Notes: generated from the sequence alone by a model not told the origin. A stretch of DNA of 64,000 nucleotides from Burkholderia thailandensis E264 (GCF_000012365.1 NC_007651.1:3224001-3288000), one strand, 5' to 3'; positions 9,208 through 18,583 are shown, numbered from the stretch's first letter. Program-made: numbers and translations.

Positions 9208-9981
9208 CTACTTCGTCGTATAACCGCCGTTGATCAGGATCGTCTGGCCGGTGATCCACCAGCCGTCGCTGACGAGATGGCGGATGAACGGCACGACGTC
9301 CTCGATGTCGGTCAGGCCCGTCTTCGAGAACGGCGACAGCGCCGCGGCCGTCTTGTGGTACGCGACCGCGTCCGCGCCTTCGGCCGGATAGAAGAACGGC
9401 GTATCCATCGGGCCCGGCCCCACCGCCGTCACCGAGACGCCGCGCGCGCCGAACTCCTTCGCGGCCGCGCGCGTGAAGTGCTCGACAGGCGCCTTCATCC
9501 CCGCATAGGCCGCATAGAACGGCGTGAACGCGCCGAGCAGCGACGTGACGAGCGTGACGATCTTGCCGTTGTCGTTCACGTGCTTGCCCGCCTCCTTCAG
9601 GAAGAAGAACGCCGTCTTCGAATTGACGGCCGCCATCTCGTCGTATTCGGCCTCGGTGATCTCGACGAACGGCTTCTTCAGCACCTTGCCGACGGTATTG
9701 ATTGCGATGTCCGGGCGGCCGACCGCGGCCACCGCGTCGGCGAACAGCTTCTCGACAGCGCCTGCCGTCGTCAGGTCCGCCTGCAGCGCGACCGCGTGCG
9801 CGCCCGCCGCCTTCACCGCGGCGACGGTCGCTTCCGCGTCTGCCCGCGTACCCGGGCTGTTGTAGTGGATCACGACCGCCTTCGCGCCTTGCGCGGCGAG
9901 ATCGCGCGCGATCAGCCCGCCGAGGTTCTTCGCGCCGCCCGCGATGATGACGGTTTTGCCCTTGATGCCGTGATCTGCCAT
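9208..9981 (-). CDS. SDR-family oxidoreductase
   Basis: 257 aa from the ATG at 9981. Classical short-chain dehydrogenase: NAD(P)-binding loop IIAGGAKNLGG near residue 15, N-x-x-G-like INTVGK near 90, catalytic Ser and YAGMK (the YxxxK pair) near 150-160, and the closing GQTILINGGYTTK. The VIHYNSPGTRADAEA segment after the second strand suggests NADP preference. It is divergent from the adjacent LysR gene, which is therefore its probable regulator. The substrate is unknown. An extended frame to 10134 lacks a ribosome-binding site. Confidence 0.92.
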   Translation of the reverse strand: MADHGIKGKTVIIAGGAKNLGGLIARDLAAQGAKAVVIHYNSPGTRADAEATVAAVKAAGAHAVALQADLTTAGAVEKLFADAVAAVGRPDIAINTVGKVLKKPFVEITEAEYDEMAAVNSKTAFFFLKEAGKHVNDNGKIVTLVTSLLGAFTPFYAAYAGMKAPVEHFTRAAAKEFGARGVSVTAVGPGPMDTPFFYPAEGADAVAYHKTAAALSPFSKTGLTDIEDVVPFIRHLVSDGWWITGQTILINGGYTTK

Positions 9982-10235
9982 GTTTGCTCTCCGTTTCGAC
10001 GCGCGAGGCCGTCCGATACGGCCTTGCATGCCTTCGGATGATATAGTCCAAAAAATCCTTATAAAGCCATCGATTCTGACATCACCCGTCATAAAATCCG
10101 ACCAATTGTCGCTTAGCGCCCCTCTCACCGCCACGATGACCTTGCTCGCCCTTCCGCCCGCCCCCGCGCTCGCGCCGCCCGCCGCATCCGATACGGTGGG
10201 CGAGTTGCGCGTCGCGCATCGTCACGGAGCCGTCG
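9982..10235. promoter_or_regulatory. Divergent SDR/LysR promoter region
   Basis: 254 bases between the two genes, with an AT-rich core at about 10039-10105, the usual place for LysR binding (T-N11-A boxes) and both promoters. No single operator is convincing by eye. Confidence 0.5.
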
Positions 10236-11135
10236 ATGGACCGCATTGACCTCTTTCGCGTGTTCGCGCGCGTCGTCGAATGCGCGAACTTCACCCGCGC
10301 GGCCGATACGCTCGGCATGCCGCGCTCGTCGGTATCGGCGGCGATCCAGGAGCTGGAGGGCCGCGTCGGCGCGCGGCTCTTGTACCGCACGACCCGCAAG
10401 GTGACGCCGACGCAGGACGGCGCCGCGCTCTACGAACGCTGCCTGCGCCTCATCGCGGACGTCGAGGAAACCGAGAATCTGTTCCGCCATTCGACCGTCG
10501 GGCCGAGCGGCACATTGCGCGTCGACATGCCGGGGCGCATCGGACGCCTGATCGTCGCGCCCGCGCTGCCCGAGTTTCTCGACCGCTACCCGCAGATCAG
10601 CGTCGAGCTCGGCCTCACCGACCGCGCGGTGAACCTGATCGAGGAGCGCGTCGACTGCGTGCTGCGCGTCGGCACGCTGAGCGACTCCGGCCTCGTCGCG
10701 CGCGCGATCGGCGACCTGCCGCTCATCAACGTCGCGAGCCCCGCGTATCTCGCGCGCCACGGCGTGCCGCGCACGCCCGCCGATCTCGAGCGCCATCAGC
10801 CCGTCAACTACGCGTCGCCGACGAACGGGCGCATCGCGCCGTGGGAATGGGTCGAAGGCGATGCGGTGAAGCGCGTCGCGCTGCGCGGGCGCGTGACCGT
10901 CAACAGCGCGGAGGCGTACATCGCGTGCTGCCTGTCGGGACTCGGCCTCATCCAGATTCCCGCGTACGACGTCGACGCTCACCTGCGCGCGGGCGAACTC
11001 GTCGAAGTGCTGCCGAACCATCGCGCGGCGCCGATGCCGATGACGCTGCTGTATCCGCACCGCCAGCATCTGTCGCGGCGTTTTCAGGTGTTCGCGCAAT
11101 GGCTGGAGGCGCTGCTGCGGGCAAAGGTGCTGTAG
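10236..11135 (+). CDS. LysR-family transcriptional regulator
   Basis: 299 aa. The N-terminal winged helix-turn-helix is at residues 1-60 (FARVVECANFTRAADTLGMP, SSVSAAIQELEGRVGARLLY, RTTRKVTPTQDG). The C-terminal periplasmic-binding-protein-like effector domain follows (LRVDMPGRIGRLIVAPALP). It resembles the CrgA/DhcR-like subgroup that often controls an adjacent divergent SDR or quinone reductase. It is divergent from the SDR gene and probably both activates it and autoregulates. The effector is unknown. Confidence 0.94.
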   Translation: MDRIDLFRVFARVVECANFTRAADTLGMPRSSVSAAIQELEGRVGARLLYRTTRKVTPTQDGAALYERCLRLIADVEETENLFRHSTVGPSGTLRVDMPGRIGRLIVAPALPEFLDRYPQISVELGLTDRAVNLIEERVDCVLRVGTLSDSGLVARAIGDLPLINVASPAYLARHGVPRTPADLERHQPVNYASPTNGRIAPWEWVEGDAVKRVALRGRVTVNSAEAYIACCLSGLGLIQIPAYDVDAHLRAGELVEVLPNHRAAPMPMTLLYPHRQHLSRRFQVFAQWLEALLRAKVL

Positions 11136-11212
11136 GCGTTGCAGGCATCGAGGCGCGCCCGCCTCGATCGCCGCGCCTCGCCCGGCCGGCGTGGCGGCCG
11201 ATCGACAAATAT

Positions 11213-11250
11213 TACCCGGATGTTATTGACCATCAATTTATATCCGGGTA
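11213..11250. promoter_or_regulatory. Inverted-repeat operator before DUF2239 gene
   Basis: TACCCGGAT (11213-11221) and ATCCGGGTA (11242-11250) are perfect 9-bp inverted half-sites on either side of an AT-rich spacer, 29 bases centre to centre (nearly three helical turns). They end 37 bases before the DUF2239 start. This looks like a cooperative dimer-pair operator. Confidence 0.6.
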
Positions 11251-11287
11251 TAAATGCCGCATGGATGCGATCAAAGGGCCCCATGCG

Positions 11288-11956
11288 ATGACGAACCTTC
11301 CCCTTCCCTCCCACACCGCGTTCGACGGCTACCGGCGGCACGCGGCCGGTCCGTTGCCCGCGGTCGCGCTCGCGATCAAGCGGGCCGTCGCAAGCGACGC
11401 GGTCGGCGGCGCGATTCTGATTTTCGACAATGCAACCGGCCGCCCGATCGACATCGACACGCGCGGCTCGGACGACGAAGTCGCCGCCCGCTACGCACCG
11501 GCCGCGACGCCCGTCGAGCCGGACGACGCGAACCGCGAAACCGCGCCCGACCCCGACCACGCCGCCGATGTCGCTTCGCTCGCGAACGAACCGCGCGGAC
11601 GCGGCCGCCCGAGGCTCGGCGTCGTCGCGCGCGAGGTCACGCTGCTGCCGCGCCATTGGACGTGGCTCGCGACGCAGCCGGGCGGCGCGTCGGTCGCGCT
11701 GCGCCGCCTCGTCGACGAAGCGCGCCGCTCGCACGCGCACAAGGACCGCAGCCGCCGCGCGCAGGAGCGCGCGTACCACTTCATGTCGGCGATCGCGGGC
11801 GACATGCCCGGCTTCGAGGAAGCGTCGCGCGCGCTCTTCGCGAACGACGACGCGCGGCTGCGCGAGCTGACCGCCGGATGGCCCGCCGACGTGCGCGAAC
11901 ACGCGCTCGCGCTCGCGTCGCCCGACGCCGATGCCCCGTCGCCCGACGCCCGCTGA
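11288..11956 (+). CDS. DUF2239 family protein
   Basis: 222 aa from the ATG at 11288, chosen because family members begin close to the TAFDGYRR motif; an in-frame ATG at 11261 is possible. It contains GAILIFDNATGRPIDIDTRG, GRGRPRLGVVAREVTLLPRH and WLATQPGGASVALRRLVDEA. These fit DUF2239, a soluble protein with a basic, DNA-binding-looking middle (RGRGRPRLGV resembles an AT-hook). The C-terminus resembles ribbon-helix-helix-linked regions. It may be a regulator acting on the palindrome upstream (inference). Confidence 0.82.
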   Translation: MTNLPLPSHTAFDGYRRHAAGPLPAVALAIKRAVASDAVGGAILIFDNATGRPIDIDTRGSDDEVAARYAPAATPVEPDDANRETAPDPDHAADVASLANEPRGRGRPRLGVVAREVTLLPRHWTWLATQPGGASVALRRLVDEARRSHAHKDRSRRAQERAYHFMSAIAGDMPGFEEASRALFANDDARLRELTAGWPADVREHALALASPDADAPSPDAR

Positions 11957-11977
11957 CCCGCCCCGGCGCACGACACC

Positions 11978-12297
11978 ATGACGACCATCGACTTGAATGC
12001 GGGCGCCTTGGCGCCCGTGGCCGACGAGATCGACGCCGTCGACCTGCGGGTGAGCGGCGCGATTCCGCGCGAGCCGAACGGCGTGCTCGTGCGCAACGGG
12101 CCCAATCCGCTGCGCGGCCGCTTCGACGGCAGCGACGTGCTGTCCTGGTGGCCGGAGGACGCAATGCTGCACGCGATATCGTTCGACCACGGCCGCGCGA
12201 CACGCTACCGCAACGCTGGGCGCGCACGCAGCGCTGGGCGCGCGTGCACGATCCGGCGCGGGCGCCGTCGCTCGTCGACACGAATCCGAACGTCACC
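11978..12297 (+). pseudogene. Carotenoid oxygenase (RPE65 family), frameshifted and truncated
   Basis: From the ATG at 11978 the frame reads LAPVADEIDAVDLRVSGAIP, PNGVLVRNGPNPL, EDAMLHAISFDHGRATRYRN, the classic start of carotenoid cleavage dioxygenases. At about 12212-12214 a one-base loss moves the reading to the next frame (RWARTQRWARVHDPARAPSL, VDTNPNV). Homology stops after about 105 of the usual 450-500 residues and the 9-bp VNTR follows. The four iron-binding histidines would lie in the missing part, so no enzyme can be made. Confidence 0.8.
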
Positions 12298-12358
12298 GAG
12301 CGACGGCATTCCGACGATGCGGGCGCATCTCGGGATCATTCCGGATCACCGGAAACCG

Positions 12359-12430
12359 CTCAACCGGCTCAACCGGCTCAACCGGCTCAACCGGCTCAAC
12401 CGGCTCAACCGGCTCAACCGGCTCAACCGG
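12359..12430. repeat. 9-bp VNTR, eight units of ctcaaccgg
   Basis: Eight perfect head-to-tail copies of ctcaaccgg, between the broken carotenoid oxygenase gene and the PaiB-family gene. Because the unit is a multiple of three, the spurious open frames through it show Leu-Asn-Arg or Pro-Ala-Gln runs. It is a typical mutable locus of the B. pseudomallei group. Confidence 0.95.
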
Positions 12431-12519
12431 CTCTGCAGAATAAACCCGTTCGAGGCGACAATAGCCGCATCGTCTAACCTCGATGCGCTGCGCGAACGCA
12501 GCCCGACCGCGGAGCCGCC

Positions 12520-13158
12520 ATGTACGTTCCCGCCCATTTCGAAGAAAACCGCACCGACGTCCTGCACGCGCTGATCGCGCAGCACCCGTTTGGCATCCTG
12601 ATCACGCATGGCGCCGGCGGGCTCGATGCGAATCACATTCCGTTCGACCTCGCGCCGGGCGACGGAACGCTCGGCGTGCTGCGCGCGCACGTCGCGCGCG
12701 CGAATCCCGTCTGGCAACAGGTGTCGAGCGGCGACGAAGTCCTCGTCGTGTTCCGCGCGGGCGACGCCTATATCTCGCCGAACTGGTATCCGAGCAAGCA
12801 CGAATCCCACCGGCAAGTGCCGACGTGGAACTACGTCGTCGTTCACGCGCACGGACGAATCGCCGTTCGCGACGACGAGCCGTTCGTGCGCGGCGTGGTC
12901 GCGCGCCTCACGCGCACGCACGAAGCGGCGCAGCCCGCGCCGTGGAGAATCGGCGACGCGCCGACCGACTACATCGACGCGATGCTGCAGTCGATCGTCG
13001 GCCTGCAGATCGACATCACGCGGCTCGCCGGCAAATGCAAGCTTGGCCAGAACAAGGAGGCGCGCGACATTCGCGGCGCGGGCGAAGCGTTGAAGGCGTG
13101 CGGCGGCGACGCGATCGGCGACCTGATGCTCGCGAAGGCCGCCGAGAAGCCGGAATAG
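12520..13158 (+). CDS. PaiB-type FMN-binding negative transcriptional regulator
   Basis: 212 aa. It matches the PaiB family (PF04299): MYVPAHFEENRTDVLHALI, HIPFDLAP, LRAHVARANPVWQQ, AYISPNWYPSKHE, VPTWNYVVVHAHG and the C-terminal LAGKCKLGQNKEARDI. It has the split-barrel FMN-binding fold. In Bacillus the homologue represses sporulation and protease genes; in proteobacteria the role is unclear. It is monocistronic, about 90 bases after the VNTR. Confidence 0.93.
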   Translation: MYVPAHFEENRTDVLHALIAQHPFGILITHGAGGLDANHIPFDLAPGDGTLGVLRAHVARANPVWQQVSSGDEVLVVFRAGDAYISPNWYPSKHESHRQVPTWNYVVVHAHGRIAVRDDEPFVRGVVARLTRTHEAAQPAPWRIGDAPTDYIDAMLQSIVGLQIDITRLAGKCKLGQNKEARDIRGAGEALKACGGDAIGDLMLAKAAEKPE

Positions 13159-13485
13159 ACGCGACGGCGGCGCGGATTCGCTTCGTTCGGCTCCCCGAGC
13201 ATCTGCGTTGCGCGCGATGCCGCGGGCCGTCTTCTTCGCCGGACGAACCGCGTGCCGGATCGCGCCCTCGCCGATGGGGCTTCCGACGGGGGCGGCCGCT
13301 GCTGCGGCACGTCGGCACGTCGGCGCATCGAGCATCGAGCCGCCGTGCCGTTCGTCGATGCCCGGCCTCGATCGCCGGCAGCGGCTACCCGAAATCGAGA
13401 CAACGGGGGAGCGCGGTCGAACATGCGTTGTCCACCGCGTCAACCGGCCGCCGGCTTGCATGACCGGATGCGCCGGCGCCGTGCA
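13159..13485. other. Intergenic region, nothing recognised
   Basis: 327 bases between two convergent genes. No coding frame, T-rich terminator or strong hairpin was recognised. Confidence 0.5.
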
Positions 13486-14280
13486 TCACGTCGCGCCCAC
13501 GCCCGCCACGGCGATCGACGCCGCCCATCCGAGCAGCGCGACGCCGAGCGGTGCGCTCAGCCGCCGGCCATGCGGCAGGTTCTTCTCGGCCGACATCGCC
13601 GCGCCGATCACGAGCATCCAGCCGACGCTGCCCGCGCCCACCGCGAACATCAGGCACATCAGCATCCAGCAGCACCCGACGCAATAAAGACCGTGCCGCA
13701 TGCCGAGCGTGAAGCTGTCCCGCCGCGGATGCTTACCCCGCCACTGCTCGCTCACGAACATCAGAGGCGAGCGGCATTTGTCGAGGCAGCGATACTTGAG
13801 CGGGCTGAATTGATAGGCGCCCGCCAGCGCCAGCACGATCGCGGCGACGAGCCATCCATGCCACGCGAGCCACGGCGTGCGTCGCGCGAACGCGTGCAGG
13901 CCGGCGTCGCCGGCGTGAACGACGAGCCCGAACGCACTCCATGCTGCGAGATAGCCGAGCGCGACGAGCAGCATCAGCCGGTTGCGGTCCGGCCGCGCGG
14001 CCGTCAGGCGCTCGAACGTTCGCAGCAGCGGCAGCACGGTCGGCAGCATCATCGCGACGATCATCAGCAGCCACGCCGCAACGTGCAGCGCCGCCGGCAC
14101 GATCGCGCCTCCCGCCGGAATCAGCCGGCACAACCCGGCGAGATTCGTTGCGGACCAGTCGACAGGATGGAGAAAGCGCGCATACGGGCTGCTACCCCAT
14201 ATCCACAATGCGCCCCATGCCGCGGCGATCGACGCGATCGCGAGCGGCACGAACACGCGGCGCGACGAAGTCGCGTTCAT
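13486..14280 (-). CDS. DUF2182 membrane protein, predicted metal-binding
   Basis: 264 aa from the ATG at 14280; the longer TTG start at 14307 is less likely. It has about six or seven hydrophobic segments and the DUF2182 signature QFSPLKYRCLDKCRSPL followed by GMRHGLYCVGCCWMLMCLMF, with conserved Cys/His/Met that suggest metal binding. It lies 50 bases after the DUF1326 gene, a pairing seen in many genomes and likely reflecting a joint membrane complex. The biochemical role is not known. Confidence 0.9.
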   Translation of the reverse strand: MNATSSRRVFVPLAIASIAAAWGALWIWGSSPYARFLHPVDWSATNLAGLCRLIPAGGAIVPAALHVAAWLLMIVAMMLPTVLPLLRTFERLTAARPDRNRLMLLVALGYLAAWSAFGLVVHAGDAGLHAFARRTPWLAWHGWLVAAIVLALAGAYQFSPLKYRCLDKCRSPLMFVSEQWRGKHPRRDSFTLGMRHGLYCVGCCWMLMCLMFAVGAGSVGWMLVIGAAMSAEKNLPHGRRLSAPLGVALLGWAASIAVAGVGAT

Positions 14281-14329
14281 GACGATGCGCGCTTCGTGGA
14301 TGCACAACGGCGCTTCGCGCCAATACGCA

Positions 14330-14932
14330 TCACGAACTGAACGTGAAGAAACCCTGGATCGCGTTCCGTCCGCTCAGGTCGAGATCGATGCCGAGCTTCT
14401 GTTCGTGCATGCGGAACGTGCCGGCCTTGCCGACAAACGCGGGCGATCCGGGAATCGTCGAGAAAATGCTCTCGACGAGCTTCGTCGGTTCGCCCGTCGG
14501 CCCCAGGTACGGTTCGAGCTCGGCGTAGGCGGTACTGCCCACCTTCAGCGAGCCCCGGCCGTCGCGCACGTCGAAATCGATCGGCGCGCGCTCGATCGCG
14601 ACAATGTCGCCGAAGAGCTTCGAGAAATCCGCGAGCGGCCCGCCGCGTTCGCCGCGATAGACGGCGGCGAGCGCCTCGAATTGCGCATCGCCCGCACGTT
14701 CGTCGATGAAGATGATCACGCGCCAGTCGCCCTGCAGGATGTTGCCCGGCACGAACGCGGCAAACGCAACTGTCAGCCCCGACACATCGACGTCGTCGAT
14801 CATGCCTTTGTCGTAGTGGTAGGCGACCGTCGCCCGGCACGTGCCATTGTCGGGGTCCTCGCCGATCCAGCACGGGCAAAGCACCTTGCAATCGCACACT
14901 TCGAGTATGCGTCCCTCCAGGCTGTAGCTCAT
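14330..14932 (-). CDS. DUF1326 domain protein
   Basis: 200 aa from the ATG at 14932 (MSYSLEGRILEVCDCKVLCPC). The N-terminal CDCKVLCPCW cysteine cluster and the NGTCRATVAYHYDKG and DWRVIIFIDERA blocks identify DUF1326. The cysteines suggest metal or redox chemistry. There is no signal peptide. It is the first gene of a two-gene minus-strand unit with the DUF2182 membrane protein. Confidence 0.9.
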   Translation of the reverse strand: MSYSLEGRILEVCDCKVLCPCWIGEDPDNGTCRATVAYHYDKGMIDDVDVSGLTVAFAAFVPGNILQGDWRVIIFIDERAGDAQFEALAAVYRGERGGPLADFSKLFGDIVAIERAPIDFDVRDGRGSLKVGSTAYAELEPYLGPTGEPTKLVESIFSTIPGSPAFVGKAGTFRMHEQKLGIDLDLSGRNAIQGFFTFSS

Positions 14933-15551
14933 GATGACCTCCACCGCGACCAACACACCGGATTCGAGCCGGTCCATCGATTAACTATATTCACGCCGAC
15001 TCCGCGTAGCGGCCCTTTCGCGACCTATGAAAACCCTACGCAGACGAAACGGCGGGACATCACGTTTGCGTCGACTGCGTCGAACGCTTGCGCGATCGAA
15101 CGCCCCACAGAAGCGATGCGGCCGCCCTGCCATCGGCGCGCGACCCGGCACGCGGCTCGGCGCACGCCGGCCCGATTTCGCCGCCGGGCTGCATCAACGC
15201 TTCGCACCGCGCCGGTCATGCCCGGCGCATGTCCCGATCGCCCCCGATCGCCCTGAACGAGCGTGCGCGCCTTCTTCCCGGCAGGCCGCGCGAGAATGTT
15301 TCATCACCAATTTCACGGCTCGCCTGTGCTGTTCAAAGCTGAACAGCCGGCCGCTTCGGCTACCCGTCCGGGTGCATGGAACCGATCCGAGCGTATTGTC
15401 AAACGAAAGGCGACGCCTATACTCTCGTCAGACGACACACAAGACGCATAGCGAAACCAAGCGGCGCGGGCCCCGACGCAACAACGTTCGCCCCCCGGCG
15501 TTGCGCGCCGATTTCCCATCTCGATCCAGAAACAGCGTTGCGGAGGCTACC
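14933..15551. other. Divergent intergenic region
   Basis: About 620 bases between the DUF1326 gene and the diguanylate cyclase gene. The DUF1326 promoter probably lies near 14970-15000, where AT content rises. No further gene is supported; frames here are Arg/Ala-rich shadows. Confidence 0.5.
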
Positions 15552-16952
15552 GTGAGCACTGTCTTCACAGCCCATGAATCGCCGCGTGTAATCAACATCA
15601 TCGCCCGGCTCTACACCGCATGCCTGCTGATCGGCTTCGCGCTCGTGCCGGCGTACCTGATCGTCTACGTGCGGTTCTTCATCGATCCGCGGCTCGTCTT
15701 CGAGAACCATCAGTTCCACGAGCTGGCGATCGCCGCCGCGACGCTCGAGGGCCTCTTCGTCACCTACGTGACGTGGCGCTGCTATCTGTCGTCGGGCGAG
15801 CCGCTGCTGCGCTGGCTCACGCTCGGCTTCTTCGGCTTCGCGCTGATCTACTCGCTGCACGGCGCGTTCACCGGCATGGCGCACCAGAACATCTGGCTGT
15901 TCCTGCTGTACGGCCCCGCATCGCGCCTCGTGATGTCGATCCTGCTGCTCGTCGGGCAACTGTCGTACTTCAGGAACGCCGATCCGCCCGAGCGTCGCAC
16001 GCTGCTGTCGACATGGCTGCCGTGGATCGCCGGCTTCGTGCTCGTCTGCGTCGCGGTCGCCGCCATTGCGTACTCGCCGATCGCCGGCCATCTGTGGACG
16101 CGCGCGTCGATGGAGGGCGGCGCGATGATCGTGTCGCTCGTCAACGTCGCGCTGCTGCTCGCGCGTCGCATCCGCACGCCGTTGATGCTCGTCTACGGCA
16201 TCTCGGTGATGTCGTTCGCGCTGTCGTCGATCGCATTCATTCTCGGCAAGCCGTGGAACCACATGTGGTGGCTCGCGCATGCGATCTTCGCGGCCGGATT
16301 CTTCATGCTGAGCTTCGGCGTCGTTCAGGCATTGATCACGACCCGCTCGTTCGCGACCGTCTACAGCCAGCAGGATCTGATGGCGCGGCTCGCCGAATCG
16401 ATGGCGCGCACCGAGGGCGCGCTGCAGGAGCTCAAGCGCACCAACCAGAAGCTCGAGCATCTCGCGACCACCGATCCGCTGACGGGCGCGTCGAACCGGC
16501 GCAAGTTCATCGAGCAGATGCAGGCGGAAATCGCGCGCGCGAAGCGCGACGGCACTGCGTTCTCGCTGCTCGCGCTCGATCTCGACAACTTCAAGACGAT
16601 CAACGACAACTATGGCCATCAGGTCGGCGACGTCGTGCTGCGCAACTTCGTGCGTCAGTGCCTTGCCGCGATCCGTCCTTACGACCACATCGCGCGCGTC
16701 GGCGGCGAGGAGTTCATGGTGCTGCTGCCGCGCATGCTCGCCGACACGGCGAGCGGAATCGCGGAGCGCGTGCGGACCACGATCGCGAACGCGTCGTTCG
16801 GCATCGACGGCACGCATACGCCCGTGACCGTGAGCATCGGCGTGTCGCAGTACGGGCGCGACGGCGACACCGTCGACGAAATCCTGAGCGCCGCCGACAA
16901 GCTGCTCTATCGCGCGAAAAACGAGGGGCGCAATCGCGTCGTCGCGTCGTAG
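15552..16952 (+). CDS. Membrane diguanylate cyclase (GGDEF)
   Basis: 466 aa from the GTG at 15552 with GCGGAGG upstream; longer frames have no ribosome-binding site. Residues about 1-270 hold roughly eight membrane segments forming an unnamed sensor region. A short coiled linker (RLAESMARTEGALQELKRTN) follows, then a complete GGDEF domain: TDPLTGASNRR, LLALDLDNFKTINDNYGH, RVGGEEFMVLLPR. The inhibitory I-site RxxD is present as RPYD five residues before GGEEF. It makes c-di-GMP from two GTP at the inner membrane. An EAL phosphodiesterase is coded further right at 42229. Confidence 0.95.
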   Translation: MSTVFTAHESPRVINIIARLYTACLLIGFALVPAYLIVYVRFFIDPRLVFENHQFHELAIAAATLEGLFVTYVTWRCYLSSGEPLLRWLTLGFFGFALIYSLHGAFTGMAHQNIWLFLLYGPASRLVMSILLLVGQLSYFRNADPPERRTLLSTWLPWIAGFVLVCVAVAAIAYSPIAGHLWTRASMEGGAMIVSLVNVALLLARRIRTPLMLVYGISVMSFALSSIAFILGKPWNHMWWLAHAIFAAGFFMLSFGVVQALITTRSFATVYSQQDLMARLAESMARTEGALQELKRTNQKLEHLATTDPLTGASNRRKFIEQMQAEIARAKRDGTAFSLLALDLDNFKTINDNYGHQVGDVVLRNFVRQCLAAIRPYDHIARVGGEEFMVLLPRMLADTASGIAERVRTTIANASFGIDGTHTPVTVSIGVSQYGRDGDTVDEILSAADKLLYRAKNEGRNRVVAS

Positions 16953-17235
16953 GCGGCGGCACGGACGGTCGGACCGGATGGCCGCATCGGCGGTTGTGCG
17001 GGCGCGGACCGGGCGACGGGCACGCGCGCCGCGCCCCAAACCGGCGTCGCACCGGCGAAGCGTGCCGCCGCGCGTGCGTGCGGGCCGCTTGCCGACTGCC
17101 CGCTCGCACGGGCGGAAGCTCATTTCAGTTTTTCCGATCGGCGCCGATAACCTCGATGGGCCGCTCGAGAGAAACGACACGTCCCCGCCGCGCCGTCACA
17201 TCGGCCAACGATCGCGACAACGCCCGCTTCCAACC

Positions 17236-18363
17236 ATGAAAAAAACTGCCCCGCCGACGTGGCGCGACAAGCTGTCGGCTTTCAGATATCGCCATCTGCG
17301 CACGCCGTTGCCTAAGCTGGAGACCAGCCGATTCGGTTGGGCCAAGCGCTGGTTCCTCGACTGGCTCGTGCCGACGGGCGCATCCGCCTGGGCGGCCTAT
17401 CATCTCGCCGGCGCGTTCGTCGCGCATTACCGGTCCGTCACGCCGACGAACGCCGGGCACGACGTTGCGCTCGACGTCATGTCCGAATTGATGTCGCTCG
17501 CCAATTCGAGGCTCTTTGCCTACACCGGCATCGCGCTCGTCGCGATACTCGTCGCGCTGCTGTTCCAGCGATATCTGAGGCGGCCGGTTCGCGGCAGATG
17601 GCTGAACCGCCGCAAGCGCCCCGTGATCCATTCGCTGCCGTTCACACTCGGCTTCCTCGCCGGCAAGCTGCTCGCCTTCGCGGTTCCGGCGCTCGCGGTC
17701 GCGGTCGCGGCCTATGCGTCGGAAGGGGCGATGGGCGCGATCGCCCCCATCGCGGCGCCGATCGCCATCCTCTCCGCCGCCTATTACTTCCTGCTGTACG
17801 ACGAAGTGCGGCCGCCCGCGATCGTCAGTCTTTCGTTTCATCGTCCGCGCGAGGCCGCCGCGCACGCGGTTGAAACAAGCGGCGCGCCCGCCGTCGGCAT
17901 CGGCGCGTGGCGCGATGCGCACGCCGAACTGCAGGACGACGTGTTCGCGATCGCGGACGCCGCGGGAGGCATGTGCGGACAGAGCATCTTCGTGTCGCAC
18001 GACGCCGACGACATCGCCATCGCGATTGCATTGAGCCTCGATCAAGACCATCGATCCGACAAGCAGCAGCGCTCGCTCGACGCGCAAATCGATCGCGTGT
18101 TGCGCAAATGGCGAGCAAGAGGCTACGCGAGCGGCTCGCTGCACGACGCGAAGGCGACGCCCGAGCAGTCCGAGCAGTCCGATCCCGGCGTTCCGTTCTG
18201 GCTGCCCGAATCCGAGCGCGTCATTCGGCATGGATCGGTATTGCTTAAAACGCGGAACGGACGCGATGCGCGCATCGTCGACGATTCGATCGGCTGCGTG
18301 CAGGCCGACGCGTCGCTCGCTCGCACCCGGCAACGCCGCGTGCGCACGTTCGAGTTCGTTTGA
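17236..18363 (+). CDS. Unrecognised membrane protein
   Basis: 375 aa from the ATG at 17236. No family was recognised. The N-terminal 35 residues are basic, followed by hydrophobic segments at about 40-60, 90-115, 138-162 and 165-185. The rest is soluble, including HDADDIAIAIALSLDQDH and a basic tail ending RTRQRRVRTFEFV. It could be an inner-membrane protein with a cytosolic C-terminal domain. It stands alone, 284 bases after the diguanylate cyclase gene and on the same strand. Codon usage matches its neighbours. Confidence 0.7.
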   Translation: MKKTAPPTWRDKLSAFRYRHLRTPLPKLETSRFGWAKRWFLDWLVPTGASAWAAYHLAGAFVAHYRSVTPTNAGHDVALDVMSELMSLANSRLFAYTGIALVAILVALLFQRYLRRPVRGRWLNRRKRPVIHSLPFTLGFLAGKLLAFAVPALAVAVAAYASEGAMGAIAPIAAPIAILSAAYYFLLYDEVRPPAIVSLSFHRPREAAAHAVETSGAPAVGIGAWRDAHAELQDDVFAIADAAGGMCGQSIFVSHDADDIAIAIALSLDQDHRSDKQQRSLDAQIDRVLRKWRARGYASGSLHDAKATPEQSEQSDPGVPFWLPESERVIRHGSVLLKTRNGRDARIVDDSIGCVQADASLARTRQRRVRTFEFV

Positions 18364-18583
18364 GAGGCGCGACAGCCGACCCGGTTTCGCGAGGATCGTC
18401 TCGCCTCTCGCATCTCGCCTCCAGCCGGCTTCGATCACGATCGAAGCCCGCGCGGTTTACACGATTTTTTCATCGGACGAAGCACTCTATACACCGAATC
18501 TTCGCGGCGATTCCTAGAATGCCCGTCATGTTCCAGACGAAATCTCCGTGGCTCGGGCTGCACCGCCGCGCGAAAAACCGCAC

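Noticed and set aside
12359..12430. Possible CRISPR array
   Set aside because: Units are only 9 bp with no spacers; it is a VNTR. No CRISPR array was seen anywhere in the window.
12346..13461. 371-aa minus-strand frame ending in a Leu-Ser-Arg repeat
   Set aside because: Antisense of the 9-bp VNTR and of the PaiB-family gene.
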